Below are positions 42,599 to 52,405 of a stretch of DNA of 64,000 nt, one piece after another. The stretch is from Sinomonas atrocyanea (lineage in GTDB: Bacteria; Actinomycetota; Actinomycetes; Actinomycetales; Micrococcaceae). A model generated the notes under the pieces. It saw only the letters and a program-made list of their open reading frames with translations, searched no databases and had not been told where the DNA came from. Position 1 is the first letter of the stretch, and every line of letters begins with the position of its first letter. The stretch is taken from positions 3,224,001-3,288,000 of the forward strand of contig NZ_CP014518.1 in the NCBI RefSeq assembly GCF_001577305.1. The letters run 5' to 3'. The position numbers and the translations under genes are program-made.

Positions 42599-44134
42599 CT
42601 ACGTCAGCAGAGACCGCAGCGACTGGATGGTGTCGGCAGCCGCGGGGTCCTTGTCCTCCCGGTACCGCTTCACGCGCGCGAACCGCAGTGCGACGCCGCC
42701 GGGGTAGCGGCTCGACCGCTGCACGCCGTCGATGGCGATCTCGACGACCGTGGTGGGCTCGACGAAGACCGTGTGGCCGTCGCGGCGCGCCTCGATGTCC
42801 AGGAACCGTTCGGTCTGCCACCGCAGGAGCTCGTCCGTGAGGCCCTTGAACGTCTTCCCGACCATCACGAGGCTGCCGGGCTCGCCGAACTCGCCGCTCG
42901 GATCGTAGGCGCCGAGATGAAGGTTCGAGAGCCAGCCCTGCCGGCGGCCGCTGCCCCACTCTGCGGCGAGCACCACGAGGTCGTACGTCGCCACCGGCTT
43001 GACCTTGATCCAGCTCGAGCCCCGGCGCCCGGCAGAGTAGAGGGAGCCGATGGCCTTCACCACCACCCCTTCGTGGCCGGCGGCGAGCGCTTCCCGGGAG
43101 ATCCGTTCGGCCGTGTCCGGGTCGGCGGTGACCTCGCCCGGGACGATGAGGCCCGGCGCGACCCTCGCCAGCTCGGCGCGGCGCACGGCCAGGGGCTCGT
43201 CGAGGAGGTCACGCCCGTCGACGTGCAGCACGTCGAAGAACCAGGGGTGCAGGACGGCATCGCGCGCCCGCTCGGCGCCGAAGCGGGACATGGTCTCCTG
43301 GAACGGCCTGGGCGCCCCGCCCTCATCGAGGGTGAGCGTCTCGCCGTCGAGGATGGCCTCGCGCACGGGCAGCGCACGCACCACGTGGACGACCTCGGGC
43401 ACCCGGTGGGTGACGTCGGCCAGGCTCCGGGTGAAGACGCGCACGTCGTCGCCTGAGCGGTGGACCTGGATCCGGGCGCCGTCGAGCTTGAACTCGACCG
43501 AGGCCTCCCCGGTGGCGGCCAGGGCCTCGGCGGGCGTCGCCGCCGAGGCGGCGAGCATGGGCAGCACCGGCCGGCCGACGAGGAGGCCGACGCCGCGCAG
43601 GTCCTCCTCGGTCCCCATGAGCGCGATCCGCGCCGTCTCCCCCAGATCGCCCGAGAGCATCGCCGCGCGCCGGACCAGCGCGGCCGGCCAGCCCCCGGCG
43701 CTCGCGAGAGCGTCCACGAGCACGCCCTCGAGGGCCCCCGTGCGCAGCTCGCCGAGCAGCACGCCGACGATGAACCGCTGCTCGCGTTCCGTGGCGCGCC
43801 GCAGGAACGCTGCCAGCAGCCCGGTGCGCACCGCCTCGGACCCCGCCCCCGATGTCGCGGCGAGGCGGTCGAGCAGTGCGTCGAAGCCTTCCACCGTGAT
43901 CGAGGGCTGGGCTGCGGGCGGTGCCTCGCCGCGGGTGCGGGAGAGCCCGCGCCAGCCGACGCCGACGCGGCCCTGGCGCGGCTTCCCGACGAGCATGGCG
44001 ACGGCGGTGCCGACCTCGCGTGGGGACTCCTCGGCGATGCGGCGCAGGAGTCCCGCGAGCGCCTCGACCTTGGCCTTCCGGGAACGGGTGGACGCGACCG
44101 CGTCGGCGGTGGAGACTAGCTCGGCGAGCAGCAT
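42599..44134 (-). CDS. ATP-dependent DNA ligase (LigB-type)
   Basis: 511 residues, close to mycobacterial LigB. An N-terminal DNA-binding region (about 1-200) precedes the nucleotidyltransferase core. Motif I EFKLDGARI carries Lys216, the AMP attachment site; motif III-like FDVLHVDGRDLL and motif V SWIKVKP are present, followed by an OB fold. It is an accessory ligase; the NAD-dependent LigA normally seals replication breaks. ATG 44134 is chosen because it starts after the 21-bp repeats; the ribosome site is weak. A long antisense frame is a shadow. Confidence 0.93.
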   Translation of the reverse strand: MLLAELVSTADAVASTRSRKAKVEALAGLLRRIAEESPREVGTAVAMLVGKPRQGRVGVGWRGLSRTRGEAPPAAQPSITVEGFDALLDRLAATSGAGSEAVRTGLLAAFLRRATEREQRFIVGVLLGELRTGALEGVLVDALASAGGWPAALVRRAAMLSGDLGETARIALMGTEEDLRGVGLLVGRPVLPMLAASAATPAEALAATGEASVEFKLDGARIQVHRSGDDVRVFTRSLADVTHRVPEVVHVVRALPVREAILDGETLTLDEGGAPRPFQETMSRFGAERARDAVLHPWFFDVLHVDGRDLLDEPLAVRRAELARVAPGLIVPGEVTADPDTAERISREALAAGHEGVVVKAIGSLYSAGRRGSSWIKVKPVATYDLVVLAAEWGSGRRQGWLSNLHLGAYDPSGEFGEPGSLVMVGKTFKGLTDELLRWQTERFLDIEARRDGHTVFVEPTTVVEIAIDGVQRSSRYPGGVALRFARVKRYREDKDPAAADTIQSLRSLLT

Positions 44135-44157
44135 GGGCCCAGTCTCGCACTCGGGGG

Positions 44158-44220
44158 CGCAGGGACATGACCCCTCAACGCAGGGACATGACCCCTCAAC
44201 GCAGGGACATGACGCCTCAA
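44158..44220. repeat. Three tandem 21-bp repeats
   Basis: CGCAGGGACATGACCCCTCAA occurs at 44158-44178, 44179-44199 and 44200-44220, the last with one change. Each contains the pseudo-palindrome GGGACATGACCC. The narK stop codon (44217-44219) lies inside the third copy, and the ligase ATG follows 24 bases after the first. Period 21 bp is two helical turns. Confidence 0.9.
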
Positions 44221-45458
44221 CGGGATTGGACTGCGCGGCTGCGGCCCATGAGGGCCGCCAGCACGAGGGCCACGAGCGCCGTGGCGACGAGGAGCAGCAG
44301 ACCGATCGCGTACGAATGCTGCTGTGCGTTGTACGTGGCTCCCATGACGAGCGGCGGGAAGTACCCGCCGAGCCCCCCTGCCGCGCTGACGACCCCGGTG
44401 ACCGCGCCGACCGTCCCCGCAGGAGCCTGCCTGCCGACCCAGGCGAAGACGCCACCGGTGCCGAGGCCGAGCGCCGCAGCCATGGCCAGGAAGGTCAGCC
44501 CCGTGGGGACCTCGGGGGGCGGCTGCATGTTCACGACGAAGGCCAGGACCGCGACACCGGCGAGCGATACGAGCACCACCGACCTCGGCCCGATGCGGTC
44601 GGCGATGATGCCGCCGATCGGCCGCGCGATGACAGCGGCGAGTGCGAAGCCTGCCGTGCGCGTCCCGGCGGCCGTGAGGTCGAAGCTGTAGATGTCCCTC
44701 AGGTAGGTGGGCAGATAGGTGCTGAACGAGACGAAGCCGCCGAAGACCACGGCGTAGAGGAAGCAGAGCTGCCAGGTGACGGGCATCCTGGCGGCGGCGA
44801 CGAGCTTGCCGAAGCTGCCGTGCGTGACCGGGGTCCATGTCGGGGACTCGCGCATGAAGAAGAAGACGATCGCCGCCGTGACCACGAGGAGGACGGCGAT
44901 GATGACGTGCGTGGGCCAGTAGCCGAAGGCCGTGACCAGTCGGGGAGTCAGGAAGGCCGAGAGCGCGGTGCCGCCCATGCCCATCCCGAAGATGCCGGTC
45001 GCGAACCCCTGCCGGGTCTTCGGGTACCACGCTGCCGAGAACGGGATTCCGGCGGTGAACACCGTTCCTGCGACGCCGAGGAAGAATCCGACGCCGAGCA
45101 GGAGCCCGTATGACTTCAGGCTGCCCGCGAGCGCGACGAGCAGGACGAGAGGTGCGGTCAGCACGAGGATGAGGATCAGGAGGCGCCGGCCGCCGAATTT
45201 GTCGGTCAGGACGCCGACGGGCACGCGGCCGACCGCGCCGACGAGCACTGGCATGGCGACGAGCGCGCCCGTCTGCGCCGCGTTGAGCCCTAGGTCATGC
45301 GCGTAGCGGGTGCCGAGGGGCGCGATCACCGTCCAGCCCCAGAAGCCCACCACCGAGGCGAGGGTGGCCAGGGTCAGGTTGCGGGCTGCGCCGGGCCGTG
45401 CCGTGTCCTGGGCGGCGGCACCGGCCGTGGGGCGGGGAGAGGGATCTCGTGTGCTCAC
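44217..45458 (-). CDS. narK: Nitrate/nitrite MFS transporter, NarK family
   Basis: 413 residues from GTG 45458, which has AGGAGGAACA immediately upstream. Twelve predicted membrane segments. The nitrate signature Gly-rich segments GVFFLGVAGTVF-like (GFFLGVAGTVFTAGIPFSAAWYP) and GLGTGGVFAWVGRQAP are present. Last gene of the nar cluster, 35 bp after narI. It brings nitrate to the cytoplasmic NarG site or exports nitrite. A longer upstream in-frame extension covers narI and narJ out of frame and is not real. Confidence 0.88.
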   Translation of the reverse strand: MSTRDPSPRPTAGAAAQDTARPGAARNLTLATLASVVGFWGWTVIAPLGTRYAHDLGLNAAQTGALVAMPVLVGAVGRVPVGVLTDKFGGRRLLILILVLTAPLVLLVALAGSLKSYGLLLGVGFFLGVAGTVFTAGIPFSAAWYPKTRQGFATGIFGMGMGGTALSAFLTPRLVTAFGYWPTHVIIAVLLVVTAAIVFFFMRESPTWTPVTHGSFGKLVAAARMPVTWQLCFLYAVVFGGFVSFSTYLPTYLRDIYSFDLTAAGTRTAGFALAAVIARPIGGIIADRIGPRSVVLVSLAGVAVLAFVVNMQPPPEVPTGLTFLAMAAALGLGTGGVFAWVGRQAPAGTVGAVTGVVSAAGGLGGYFPPLVMGATYNAQQHSYAIGLLLLVATALVALVLAALMGRSRAVQSR

Positions 45459-45493
45459 TGTTCCTCCTGGCGTCTGGCGGCCCGGGCCTGGGC

Positions 45494-46243
45494 TCAGCGG
45501 TCCCGGTCGCGGGTGCCGGTGGTCTCCCAGCCTCGCCGGGTGCGGCGGGCGCCGGGCGACACACCCTCGTCGCGGGTGCGGTAGACGATGTAGGGCCGGA
45601 ACAGGTAGTGGAACGGGGCCGTGAGCGCGTGGACGAGCCGGGTGAACGGCCACAGGGCGAAGAGCGCCATGCCCACGAGGGTGTGCCACTTGAACTCCAT
45701 CGGCGCCGCCGCCATGGAGGCGACGTCGGGCTGGAACACGAACAGCGACCGGAACCAGGGGCTCACAGTCTCCCGGTAGTCGAAGGCGGCCGAGCCGGGC
45801 TGGGCCGCCGAGACGAGCGTGGTCCACACCCCGAGGGCGATCGCGCCGACGAGGAAGACGTACATCGCCTTGTCGTTGCGGGTGGTCGCCATGAACACCG
45901 GCCCCGTGCGGCGCCGCCGGACGATGAGCAGCACGATGCCCGCCAGCGTGGAGACTCCCGCAATGAGGCCCACGGAGAGCGCGAGCGCGTGGTAGAGCGC
46001 CTCGGACATGCCGACGGCCTGGGTCCAGGCCTTGGGGATCACCAGCCCCACGAAGTGCCCCGCGATGACGAAGACCAGCCCGTAGTGGAAGAGCGGGGAT
46101 CCGATCCGCAGCAGCCGGGACTCGTACAGCTGCGAGGAGCGGGTGGTCCAGCCGAACTGGTCGTACCGGTACCGCCAGATGCTGCCGCCCACCAGGATGA
46201 GCACCATGAGGTACGGGGCAACGCCCCAGAGCAGGACGTCCAT
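45494..46243 (-). CDS. narI: Respiratory nitrate reductase gamma subunit (cytochrome b)
   Basis: 249 residues, slightly longer than E. coli NarI (225). Five membrane segments. His pairs for two hemes lie in FHYGLVFVIAGHFVGLV and in MEFKWHTLVGMALFALWPFTRLVH. It takes electrons from menaquinol and passes them to NarH. ATG shares one base with the narJ stop (TGATG). Confidence 0.95.
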   Translation of the reverse strand: MDVLLWGVAPYLMVLILVGGSIWRYRYDQFGWTTRSSQLYESRLLRIGSPLFHYGLVFVIAGHFVGLVIPKAWTQAVGMSEALYHALALSVGLIAGVSTLAGIVLLIVRRRRTGPVFMATTRNDKAMYVFLVGAIALGVWTTLVSAAQPGSAAFDYRETVSPWFRSLFVFQPDVASMAAAPMEFKWHTLVGMALFALWPFTRLVHALTAPFHYLFRPYIVYRTRDEGVSPGARRTRRGWETTGTRDRDR

Positions 46244-46911
46244 CAGCGCGCTCCTTCCGCAAGTTCCCGCGGCGCCCCGGACCGTCGCTCGGCGAGCGGC
46301 AGCAGGCGCGGGTCGAACGGTTCGAGGCCAACCTGCTCGACGGGCGGCGGCCCGGCGAGCGCCATCGCCTCTGCCCGACTGGTCGGCGAGGGGCCGGGCA
46401 GGGTCGCGCAGATGGCCTCGAGGACAGGGGCGTACACGGGCGAGTCGGCGGCGAGTTCGATCCGCAGCAGCTCGACGCTGGCCCGGTACTCCTGGAGGAG
46501 ATCACGGCCGGCGGCGAAGTCCACGCGCGCGGTGAACTCCAGGACGAGGGGCAGGAAGTCCGGCAGCTCGCCGCCCAGGTTCACAAGCCAGCCGCTCTCC
46601 CGATAGCGCTGCTTGAACTTCCCGAGCGTCTCGCCGCGACGCCTCGTGTCGCCGTCCGTCCAATAGGACAGATGGAGGGCGTGCCTGCGCGAGAGGTCGA
46701 AGGTATCGACGTAGCGGCGACAGGCGACCGCCTCGCCGTCGTCCGCGATCTGCGCCGCGGTCCCCTCGAGGAGCCGCGGCAGCGGTCCGGGAAGCTCGGC
46801 GAGCGCCGCGCGCACCGTAGGCAGCATCCCGCGGACGCGGGGACCCGGGTAGTCGAGCAGCGCAGCGGCCGCCGCGTACAGGACGCGGCGGTGAGAGTCA
46901 CTCGCTCGCAC
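46243..46911 (-). CDS. narJ: Nitrate reductase molybdenum cofactor assembly chaperone NarJ
   Basis: 222 residues from GTG 46911, with GGGGGAC upstream; an ATG 39 bases earlier overlaps narH more deeply. Contains LDYPGPRV, YVDTFDLSRRHALHLSYWTDGDTRRRGE and LPDFLPLVLEF, typical of NarJ. Required for cofactor insertion into NarG; not part of the mature enzyme. Confidence 0.93.
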   Translation of the reverse strand: MRASDSHRRVLYAAAAALLDYPGPRVRGMLPTVRAALAELPGPLPRLLEGTAAQIADDGEAVACRRYVDTFDLSRRHALHLSYWTDGDTRRRGETLGKFKQRYRESGWLVNLGGELPDFLPLVLEFTARVDFAAGRDLLQEYRASVELLRIELAADSPVYAPVLEAICATLPGPSPTSRAEAMALAGPPPVEQVGLEPFDPRLLPLAERRSGAPRELAEGAR

Positions 46912-48571
46912 TGCCGTCCCCCTTCGGCGGGAAGATGCCTTCCGGGACACCGCGGCCGTCCCAGTTGAGCAGGTTCACGCGGCCGCGCAGGGACCCGGGC
47001 TGGACCTCGCTGTCGGTGGTCTGGCGCTCCTTGAGCGCATAGAACGTCTCGACGGCGACCGGCACAGGCTTGCCGCTGCCCTCGCCGAAGGCGTCCGAGG
47101 GGTACATGCCGGGCCCGTCCTCGAAGTCGAGGGAGCACCCCATCTCCTCGAGGCCGTGCGCCTGCTCCACGTGCGCGGTCGGAATGACGTAGCGCTCGTT
47201 GTACTTCGCGATCGCCATGAGCCGGTACATCTCCTGGACGGTCTTCCCCTCCATGCCGATGTTCGCGGCGATCGACTCGTCAGCCCCGGTTCCGAGCGAG
47301 ATCCCCCGCATGTAGGCCCTCATGCCGGCGAGTCGACGCAGGACGCCGTCGATAACCTCCGTGTCCCCGGCGGTGAACAGTTCGGCGAGGTAGGCCGAAG
47401 GGATCCGCAGCGCGTCGATCGCGCCGAAGAGGGTGCCGGCGGCCTCGGCGTCGTGCCCCTGGCTCGAGAGCAGGTCGACGATCGGGGAGAGCGGGGGGAT
47501 GTACCAGACCATCGGCATGGTGCGGTACTCGGGGTGCAGGGGAAGGGCCACCCGGTAGACCTTGGCCAGCTTGTAGATCGGGGACCGCCGCGCCGCGTCC
47601 ATCCAGTCCTCCGGGATCCCGGCGTGGCGCGCGGCCGCGATGACCTCCGGGTCGTTGGGGTCGAGGAGCAGGTCGAGCTGGGCCTGGTACAGGTCCTTCG
47701 GATCGGGGGTCGAGGCCGCCGCCGTGACGGCATCGGCGTCGTACAGGAAGATCCCCAAGTACCGCAGACGGCCCACGCACGTCTCCGAGCACACGGTGGG
47801 CAGGCCGATCTCGATGCGGGGATAGCAGAAGGTGCACTTCTCGGCCTTGCCGCTCTTGTGGTTGAAGTACATCTTCTTGTAGGGGCATCCCGTGATGCAC
47901 TGGCGCCAGCCGCGGCAGCGGTCCTGGTCGACGAGCACGATCCCGTCCTCGGCCCGCTTGTAGATCGCGCCCGAGGGGCACGAGGCCATGCACGAGGGGT
48001 TCAGGCAGTGCTCGCAGATGCGCGGCAGGTAGAACATGAAGGTCTTCTCGAACTCGAACCTGATCTTCTCGTTCGACTCAGTGCGCAGCTTGGCGACGAT
48101 GGGATCGAGCTCTCCGTTCTGCATGGACCCACCGAGGTCGTCGTCCCAGTTGGCGCTCCACGTGATCTTCGTGTCCTCGCCAGTGATGAGGGACTTGGGG
48201 CGCGCCACGGGAAAGTCGTCGCCGAGGGGCGCCTCGATGAGCGTCTTGTAGTCATAGGTCCAGGGTTCGTAGTAGTCCGCGAGCTCGGGCTGGACTGGAC
48301 TCGCGAAGATGCCGAGGAGCTTCTTCACGCGGCCACCGCCCTTGAGGCGGAGGCGCCCACGCCGGTTCAGCTCCCACCCGCCGCGCCATCGCTCCTGGTC
48401 CTCGTACCTGCGCGGATAGCCCTGTCCGGGCCTCGTCTCGACATTGTTGAACCAGACGTACTCCGTGCCGGCGCGGTTGGTCCACGCCTGCTTGCACGTC
48501 ACCGAGCACGTGTGGCACCCGATGCACTTGTCCAGGTTCATCACCATCCCGACTTGGGCCATGATCCTCAT
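46898..48571 (-). CDS. narH: Respiratory nitrate reductase beta subunit (Fe-S)
   Basis: 557 residues, longer than E. coli NarH (512). Four cysteine clusters for three 4Fe-4S and one 3Fe-4S centres: CIGCHTCSVTCKQAW, CEHCLNPSCMASCPSGA, CRGWRQCITGCPYKK and CTFCYPRIEIGLPTVCSETC; the Trp in CRGWRQC marks the 3Fe-4S site. ATG 48571 has GGAGG five bases upstream. An in-frame longer frame extends upstream into narG but is non-coding for it. Confidence 0.96.
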   Translation of the reverse strand: MRIMAQVGMVMNLDKCIGCHTCSVTCKQAWTNRAGTEYVWFNNVETRPGQGYPRRYEDQERWRGGWELNRRGRLRLKGGGRVKKLLGIFASPVQPELADYYEPWTYDYKTLIEAPLGDDFPVARPKSLITGEDTKITWSANWDDDLGGSMQNGELDPIVAKLRTESNEKIRFEFEKTFMFYLPRICEHCLNPSCMASCPSGAIYKRAEDGIVLVDQDRCRGWRQCITGCPYKKMYFNHKSGKAEKCTFCYPRIEIGLPTVCSETCVGRLRYLGIFLYDADAVTAAASTPDPKDLYQAQLDLLLDPNDPEVIAAARHAGIPEDWMDAARRSPIYKLAKVYRVALPLHPEYRTMPMVWYIPPLSPIVDLLSSQGHDAEAAGTLFGAIDALRIPSAYLAELFTAGDTEVIDGVLRRLAGMRAYMRGISLGTGADESIAANIGMEGKTVQEMYRLMAIAKYNERYVIPTAHVEQAHGLEEMGCSLDFEDGPGMYPSDAFGEGSGKPVPVAVETFYALKERQTTDSEVQPGSLRGRVNLLNWDGRGVPEGIFPPKGDGSASE

Positions 48572-48605
48572 GACGCCCTCCCCTGCGTGCGGCGGCGAGT
48601 ACCCA

Positions 48606-51600
48606 TCAGTACGTGACCTCCTGGGATCGCTTGCGGATAGTGCTGACCATGTCCCGCTGGTTGCCAGTCGGGCCAAGGTAGTTGAACGCGTAGGCGAGCT
48701 GGGCGTAGCCGCCGATGAGGTGGGTCGGCTTGACGAGGAGGCGGGTGGCCGAGTTGTGGATGCCACCGCGCCGGCCCGTGGCCTCCGACTTCGGCACGTC
48801 AATCGTGCGCTCCTGGGCGTGGTACACGTACACGACGCCGGTCGGCATGCGGTGGCTCACGATGGCCCGGCCGACGAACACCCCGTTGGCGTTGACGCAC
48901 TCGATCCAGTCATTGTCCTCGACGCCGACCGCGGCGGCGTCGTCGGCGCTCATCCAGCAGGTGGGGCCACCGCGCGAGAGCGAGAGCATGAACAGGTTGT
49001 CCTGGTACTCGGAGTGGATCGACCACTTGCTGTGCGGCGTGAGGAACCTGACGGTGACCTCCATGCCGTCCTGTCCGAGCCGCGGCTCCCCGAACAGCCG
49101 ATGCATGTCCAGTGGCGGGCGGTAGATGGGCAGGGCCTCGCCGAGGTCCCTCATCCAATCGTGGTCGAGGAAGAAGTGCATCCGGCCCGTGAGCGTGTGC
49201 CAGGGCTTGAGTCGCTCGACGTTGATGGTGAACGGCGCGTACCGGCGCCCGCCGGTCTCGGACCCGGACCACTCCGGCGACGTGATGACCGGGACCGGGG
49301 CCGCCTGGGTGTCCGCGAACCGGATGGCCTTCTCTTCGGACCCCTCAGCGAGGTCCGCGAGCCGGCGCCCGGTGCGGCGTTCGAGCTCCTTGAACCCCTG
49401 GACCGCGAGCGCGCCGTTCGTGGTCCCGGAGAAGGTCAGGATCGCCTCGGCGAGCTTCGCATCGGTGTCGATCGCCGGCAGGCCGGCCGCAACTCCGTGG
49501 GACATGACCCCGTTGGCCCGGGCGAGCCGGTTGAGGGCGTGGTCCAGCTCGAACGTGACCCCTTTGACCGTGAACCCCTTCTCCGCGGCGAGCGGGCCGA
49601 TGGCCGCGATCTTCTGCCCGATCGCGGTGTAGTCGCGCTCCACGACGCTCACCTGGGGCATGGTCACGCCGGGCACGGCTGGCACGCCCGGGTCACGCCA
49701 ATCGCGCACCACGCCGCCGGGCTGCGCGATCTGTCCGGGTGTGTCGTGCTGGAGCGGGACGGTGACGAGGTCGCGCCGCGTTCCGAGGTGTGTGCGTGCC
49801 AGGCGGGAGAACTCCTGGGCGAGCTGGTGGAACATGTCGAAGTCCGTCTTCGTCTCCCATGGCGGATCGATCGCAGGGCTGAAGGCGTGGACGTAGGGAT
49901 GCATGTCCGTCGAGGAGAGGTCGTGCTTCTCGTACCACGTCGCGGCCGGGAAGACGATGTCGGAGAGGAGCGTCGTCGAGGTCATGCGGAAGTCTGCCGA
50001 CATGAGCAGATCGAGCTTGCCCTCCGGCGTCTCCTCCCGCCAGGCCACGTCCCTCGGGTGCGGCATCTGCGACTCGAGCGCAGTGCCCATCACGCTGTGG
50101 TGGGTGCCGAGGAGGTTCTTGAGGAAGTACTCATTGCCCTTCGCGGACGAGCCCAGGAGGTTCGAGCGCCAGAGCACGAGCGTGCGGGGCCAGTTCTCCG
50201 GGGCATCGACGTCATCGATCGCTGAGTGCAGGGAGCCGCCCTTGAGCTGCGCCGCGACATAGGCGGCCTCGGACTCCGCCGCGCCGGCCTCGACGGCCGC
50301 CCGCGCCTCGTCGGCGATGTCCAGCGGGTTGCGGTCGAACTGCGGGTAGAAGGGCATCCAGCCGAGTCTGGCGGACTGCGCGATCGCGTCCGCGGTGTGC
50401 ATTCCGTCGAGGTTCCCCTCGGCCAGCGGAGAGGCGAGGGACGCGGCCGAGTACCCGTCATTGCGCCACTGGCCGGTGTGCATGTACCAGTACGACGTTC
50501 CCGTCATGGTGCGCGGCGGCCGCGACCAGTCGAGCGCGTTCGCGAGGGAGACCCAGCCGGTGAGCGGCCTCGTCTTCTCCTGGCCCACATAGTGCGCCCA
50601 GCCGCCCCCGTTGCGGCCCATCGAGCCCGTGAGCAGCAGGAGCGAGAGGATCGAGCGGTAGGTCACGTCTCCGTGGAACCACTGGCAGATGCCCGCCCCC
50701 ATGATCACCATCGAGCGGCCGTTGGAGTCCTCGGCATTCTTCGCGAACTCACGTGCAACCCGCAGGCACTGGGCCATGGGCACGTTGGTGATGCCTTCCT
50801 GCCACGCGGGGGTGTAGGGCACCGAGGCGTCGCCATAGCCTGTGGGCCACTCCCCCGGCAGGCCGGGACGCGCTACGCCGTACTGGGCGAGCATGAGGTC
50901 GAAGACGGTGGTGACCGTCTTGCCGGCCACCGTCCGCACGGGAACGCCGCGGCGCAGGACGGACCCCGAGCCGTCTGCCGCCTCGAAGCACGGGAACATC
51001 ACCTCGGCGACTTCCGACGGCGGAGCCACCCCGCCGCCGTCGGCCGCGGACAGCAGCGGGTCGACGCTGCCGAGATCGAGGTTCCACCGGCCCTCGTCGG
51101 CGGAGTTGTAGCGGAAGCCGATCGAACCGTTGGGCACCACGGGCTCCCCGGTGCCGGCATCGAGCAGGACGGTCTTCCAGGCCGAATCGGCCTCGTGTTC
51201 ATGCCCGGGCAGGTCCGCGGCAGTAAGGAACTTGCCGGGCACAAGGCCAGTGCCGTCCTGGGAGTCGACGAGGGTGATGAGGAAGGGCAGGTCGGTGTAC
51301 CGCTTGGCGAAGTCGGTGAAGAACGGCACCTCACGGTCGAGATAGAACTCCTTGAGGATCACGTGCCCCATGGCCATGGCGAGCGCCGCATCTGTGCCTG
51401 CCTGCGGGGCCATCCACTCGTCGGCGAACTTCGTGTTGTCCGCGTAGTCAGGGCTGACCACCACCACCTTGGTACCGCGGTAGCGGACTTCCGTCATCCA
51501 GTGCGCGTCCGGGGTGCGGGTGACCGGGACGTTCGAGCCCCACATCATGAGGTAGGTGGAGTCCCACCAGTCCCCCGATTCCGGGACGTCGGTCTGGTCC

Positions 51601-52337
51601 CCGAACACCTGCGGGCTCGCGACCGGCAGGTCCGCATACCAGTCGTAGAAGCTCGTCATGACGCCGCCGATGAGCTGGATGAACCGGGTGCCGACGCAGT
51701 GGCTCACGATCGACATGGCCGGGATCGGCGAGAATCCCGAACAGCGGTCGGGCCCGTAGGCCTTGATCGTATGGACGTGGGCGGCGGCGGCGATCTCGAT
51801 GGCTTCGTTCCAGCTCGCTCGCACGAGGCCGCCCTTGCCGCGGGCCTTCTGGTAGCGGCGGCGCCGCTCCGGGTCTGAGACGATGTCCGCCCATGCGGCC
51901 ACCGGGTCTCGCAGCCGCTGCTTGGCCTCGCGGTACATCTCGAGCAGCGGCCCGCGCACGTAGGGGTAGCGGACGCGGGTCGGCGAGTACGTGTACCAGG
52001 AGAACGCCGCACCCCGGGGGCAGCCCCTCGGCTCGTATTCCGGCCGGTCCGGCCCCACGGAGGGGTAGTCGGTCTGCTGCGATTCCCAGGTGATGATGCC
52101 GTCCTTGACGTACACCTTCCACGAGCACGAGCCGGTGCAGTTCACCCCGTGGGTCGAACGGACCACCTTGTCGTGGCTCCACCTGTCGCGGTAGAACACG
52201 TCTCCCGCGCGCCCGCCTTCGCGGAACACCGCGCGCCCGTCGTCTGTCTCCTCCCATCGGGTGAAGAAGCGCCCCATCGCGAGCATCGCATCGGAGGCAC
52301 TGCCATCGAGTCCTGGTCGGATCGGTCCGGCTGCCAT
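48606..52337 (-). CDS. narG: Respiratory nitrate reductase alpha subunit (molybdopterin)
   Basis: 1243 residues, matching E. coli NarG (1247). The FS0 cluster ligands are His63, Cys67, Cys71 and Cys106 (HGVNCTGSC, GCPRG). The molybdenum-ligand region is in SFYDWYADLPVASPQ. ATG 52337 gives the family length; an in-frame GTG at 52382 adds 15 residues with no ribosome site either. First of narGHJI. No twin-arginine signal, as in other membrane-bound cytoplasm-facing NarG. Molybdenum cofactor synthesis genes are not in the window. Confidence 0.96.
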   Translation of the reverse strand: MAAGPIRPGLDGSASDAMLAMGRFFTRWEETDDGRAVFREGGRAGDVFYRDRWSHDKVVRSTHGVNCTGSCSWKVYVKDGIITWESQQTDYPSVGPDRPEYEPRGCPRGAAFSWYTYSPTRVRYPYVRGPLLEMYREAKQRLRDPVAAWADIVSDPERRRRYQKARGKGGLVRASWNEAIEIAAAAHVHTIKAYGPDRCSGFSPIPAMSIVSHCVGTRFIQLIGGVMTSFYDWYADLPVASPQVFGDQTDVPESGDWWDSTYLMMWGSNVPVTRTPDAHWMTEVRYRGTKVVVVSPDYADNTKFADEWMAPQAGTDAALAMAMGHVILKEFYLDREVPFFTDFAKRYTDLPFLITLVDSQDGTGLVPGKFLTAADLPGHEHEADSAWKTVLLDAGTGEPVVPNGSIGFRYNSADEGRWNLDLGSVDPLLSAADGGGVAPPSEVAEVMFPCFEAADGSGSVLRRGVPVRTVAGKTVTTVFDLMLAQYGVARPGLPGEWPTGYGDASVPYTPAWQEGITNVPMAQCLRVAREFAKNAEDSNGRSMVIMGAGICQWFHGDVTYRSILSLLLLTGSMGRNGGGWAHYVGQEKTRPLTGWVSLANALDWSRPPRTMTGTSYWYMHTGQWRNDGYSAASLASPLAEGNLDGMHTADAIAQSARLGWMPFYPQFDRNPLDIADEARAAVEAGAAESEAAYVAAQLKGGSLHSAIDDVDAPENWPRTLVLWRSNLLGSSAKGNEYFLKNLLGTHHSVMGTALESQMPHPRDVAWREETPEGKLDLLMSADFRMTSTTLLSDIVFPAATWYEKHDLSSTDMHPYVHAFSPAIDPPWETKTDFDMFHQLAQEFSRLARTHLGTRRDLVTVPLQHDTPGQIAQPGGVVRDWRDPGVPAVPGVTMPQVSVVERDYTAIGQKIAAIGPLAAEKGFTVKGVTFELDHALNRLARANGVMSHGVAAGLPAIDTDAKLAEAILTFSGTTNGALAVQGFKELERRTGRRLADLAEGSEEKAIRFADTQAAPVPVITSPEWSGSETGGRRYAPFTINVERLKPWHTLTGRMHFFLDHDWMRDLGEALPIYRPPLDMHRLFGEPRLGQDGMEVTVRFLTPHSKWSIHSEYQDNLFMLSLSRGGPTCWMSADDAAAVGVEDNDWIECVNANGVFVGRAIVSHRMPTGVVYVYHAQERTIDVPKSEATGRRGGIHNSATRLLVKPTHLIGGYAQLAYAFNYLGPTGNQRDMVSTIRKRSQEVTY

Positions 52338-52382
52338 GGGCCACACTCTAGGGATGCGCCGATCGGAGCGGGAAGGGGACAC

Positions 52383-52405
52383 GGCCTAGAACATGAAAAT
52401 ATGCT
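52383..52405 (-). promoter_or_regulatory. AT-rich gap upstream of narG
   Basis: A short gap between the upstream membrane gene and narG. On the minus strand GCATATTTTCATG straddles the membrane gene's stop and is the only AT-rich stretch near. It may carry a -10 (TATTTT) for nar transcription. A Fnr/Crp consensus is not evident: TTGATGCGAATTT on the plus strand is only a half match. Alternatively narG is read through from the upstream genes. Confidence 0.25.

Noticed and set aside
45459..46505. Upstream extension of the NarK frame
   Set aside because: It overlaps narI and narJ in another frame; GTG 45458 has a strong ribosome site and the family N-terminus.
47830..47850. GGTGCACTTCTCGG in narH resembling the palindromic repeat family
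   Set aside because: It encodes the conserved EKCTFC cysteine motif, so the likeness is explained by coding sequence.
48572..48802. Upstream extension of the narH frame
   Set aside because: It lies over the end of narG in another frame. ATG 48571 begins a NarH-type Fe-S N-terminus.
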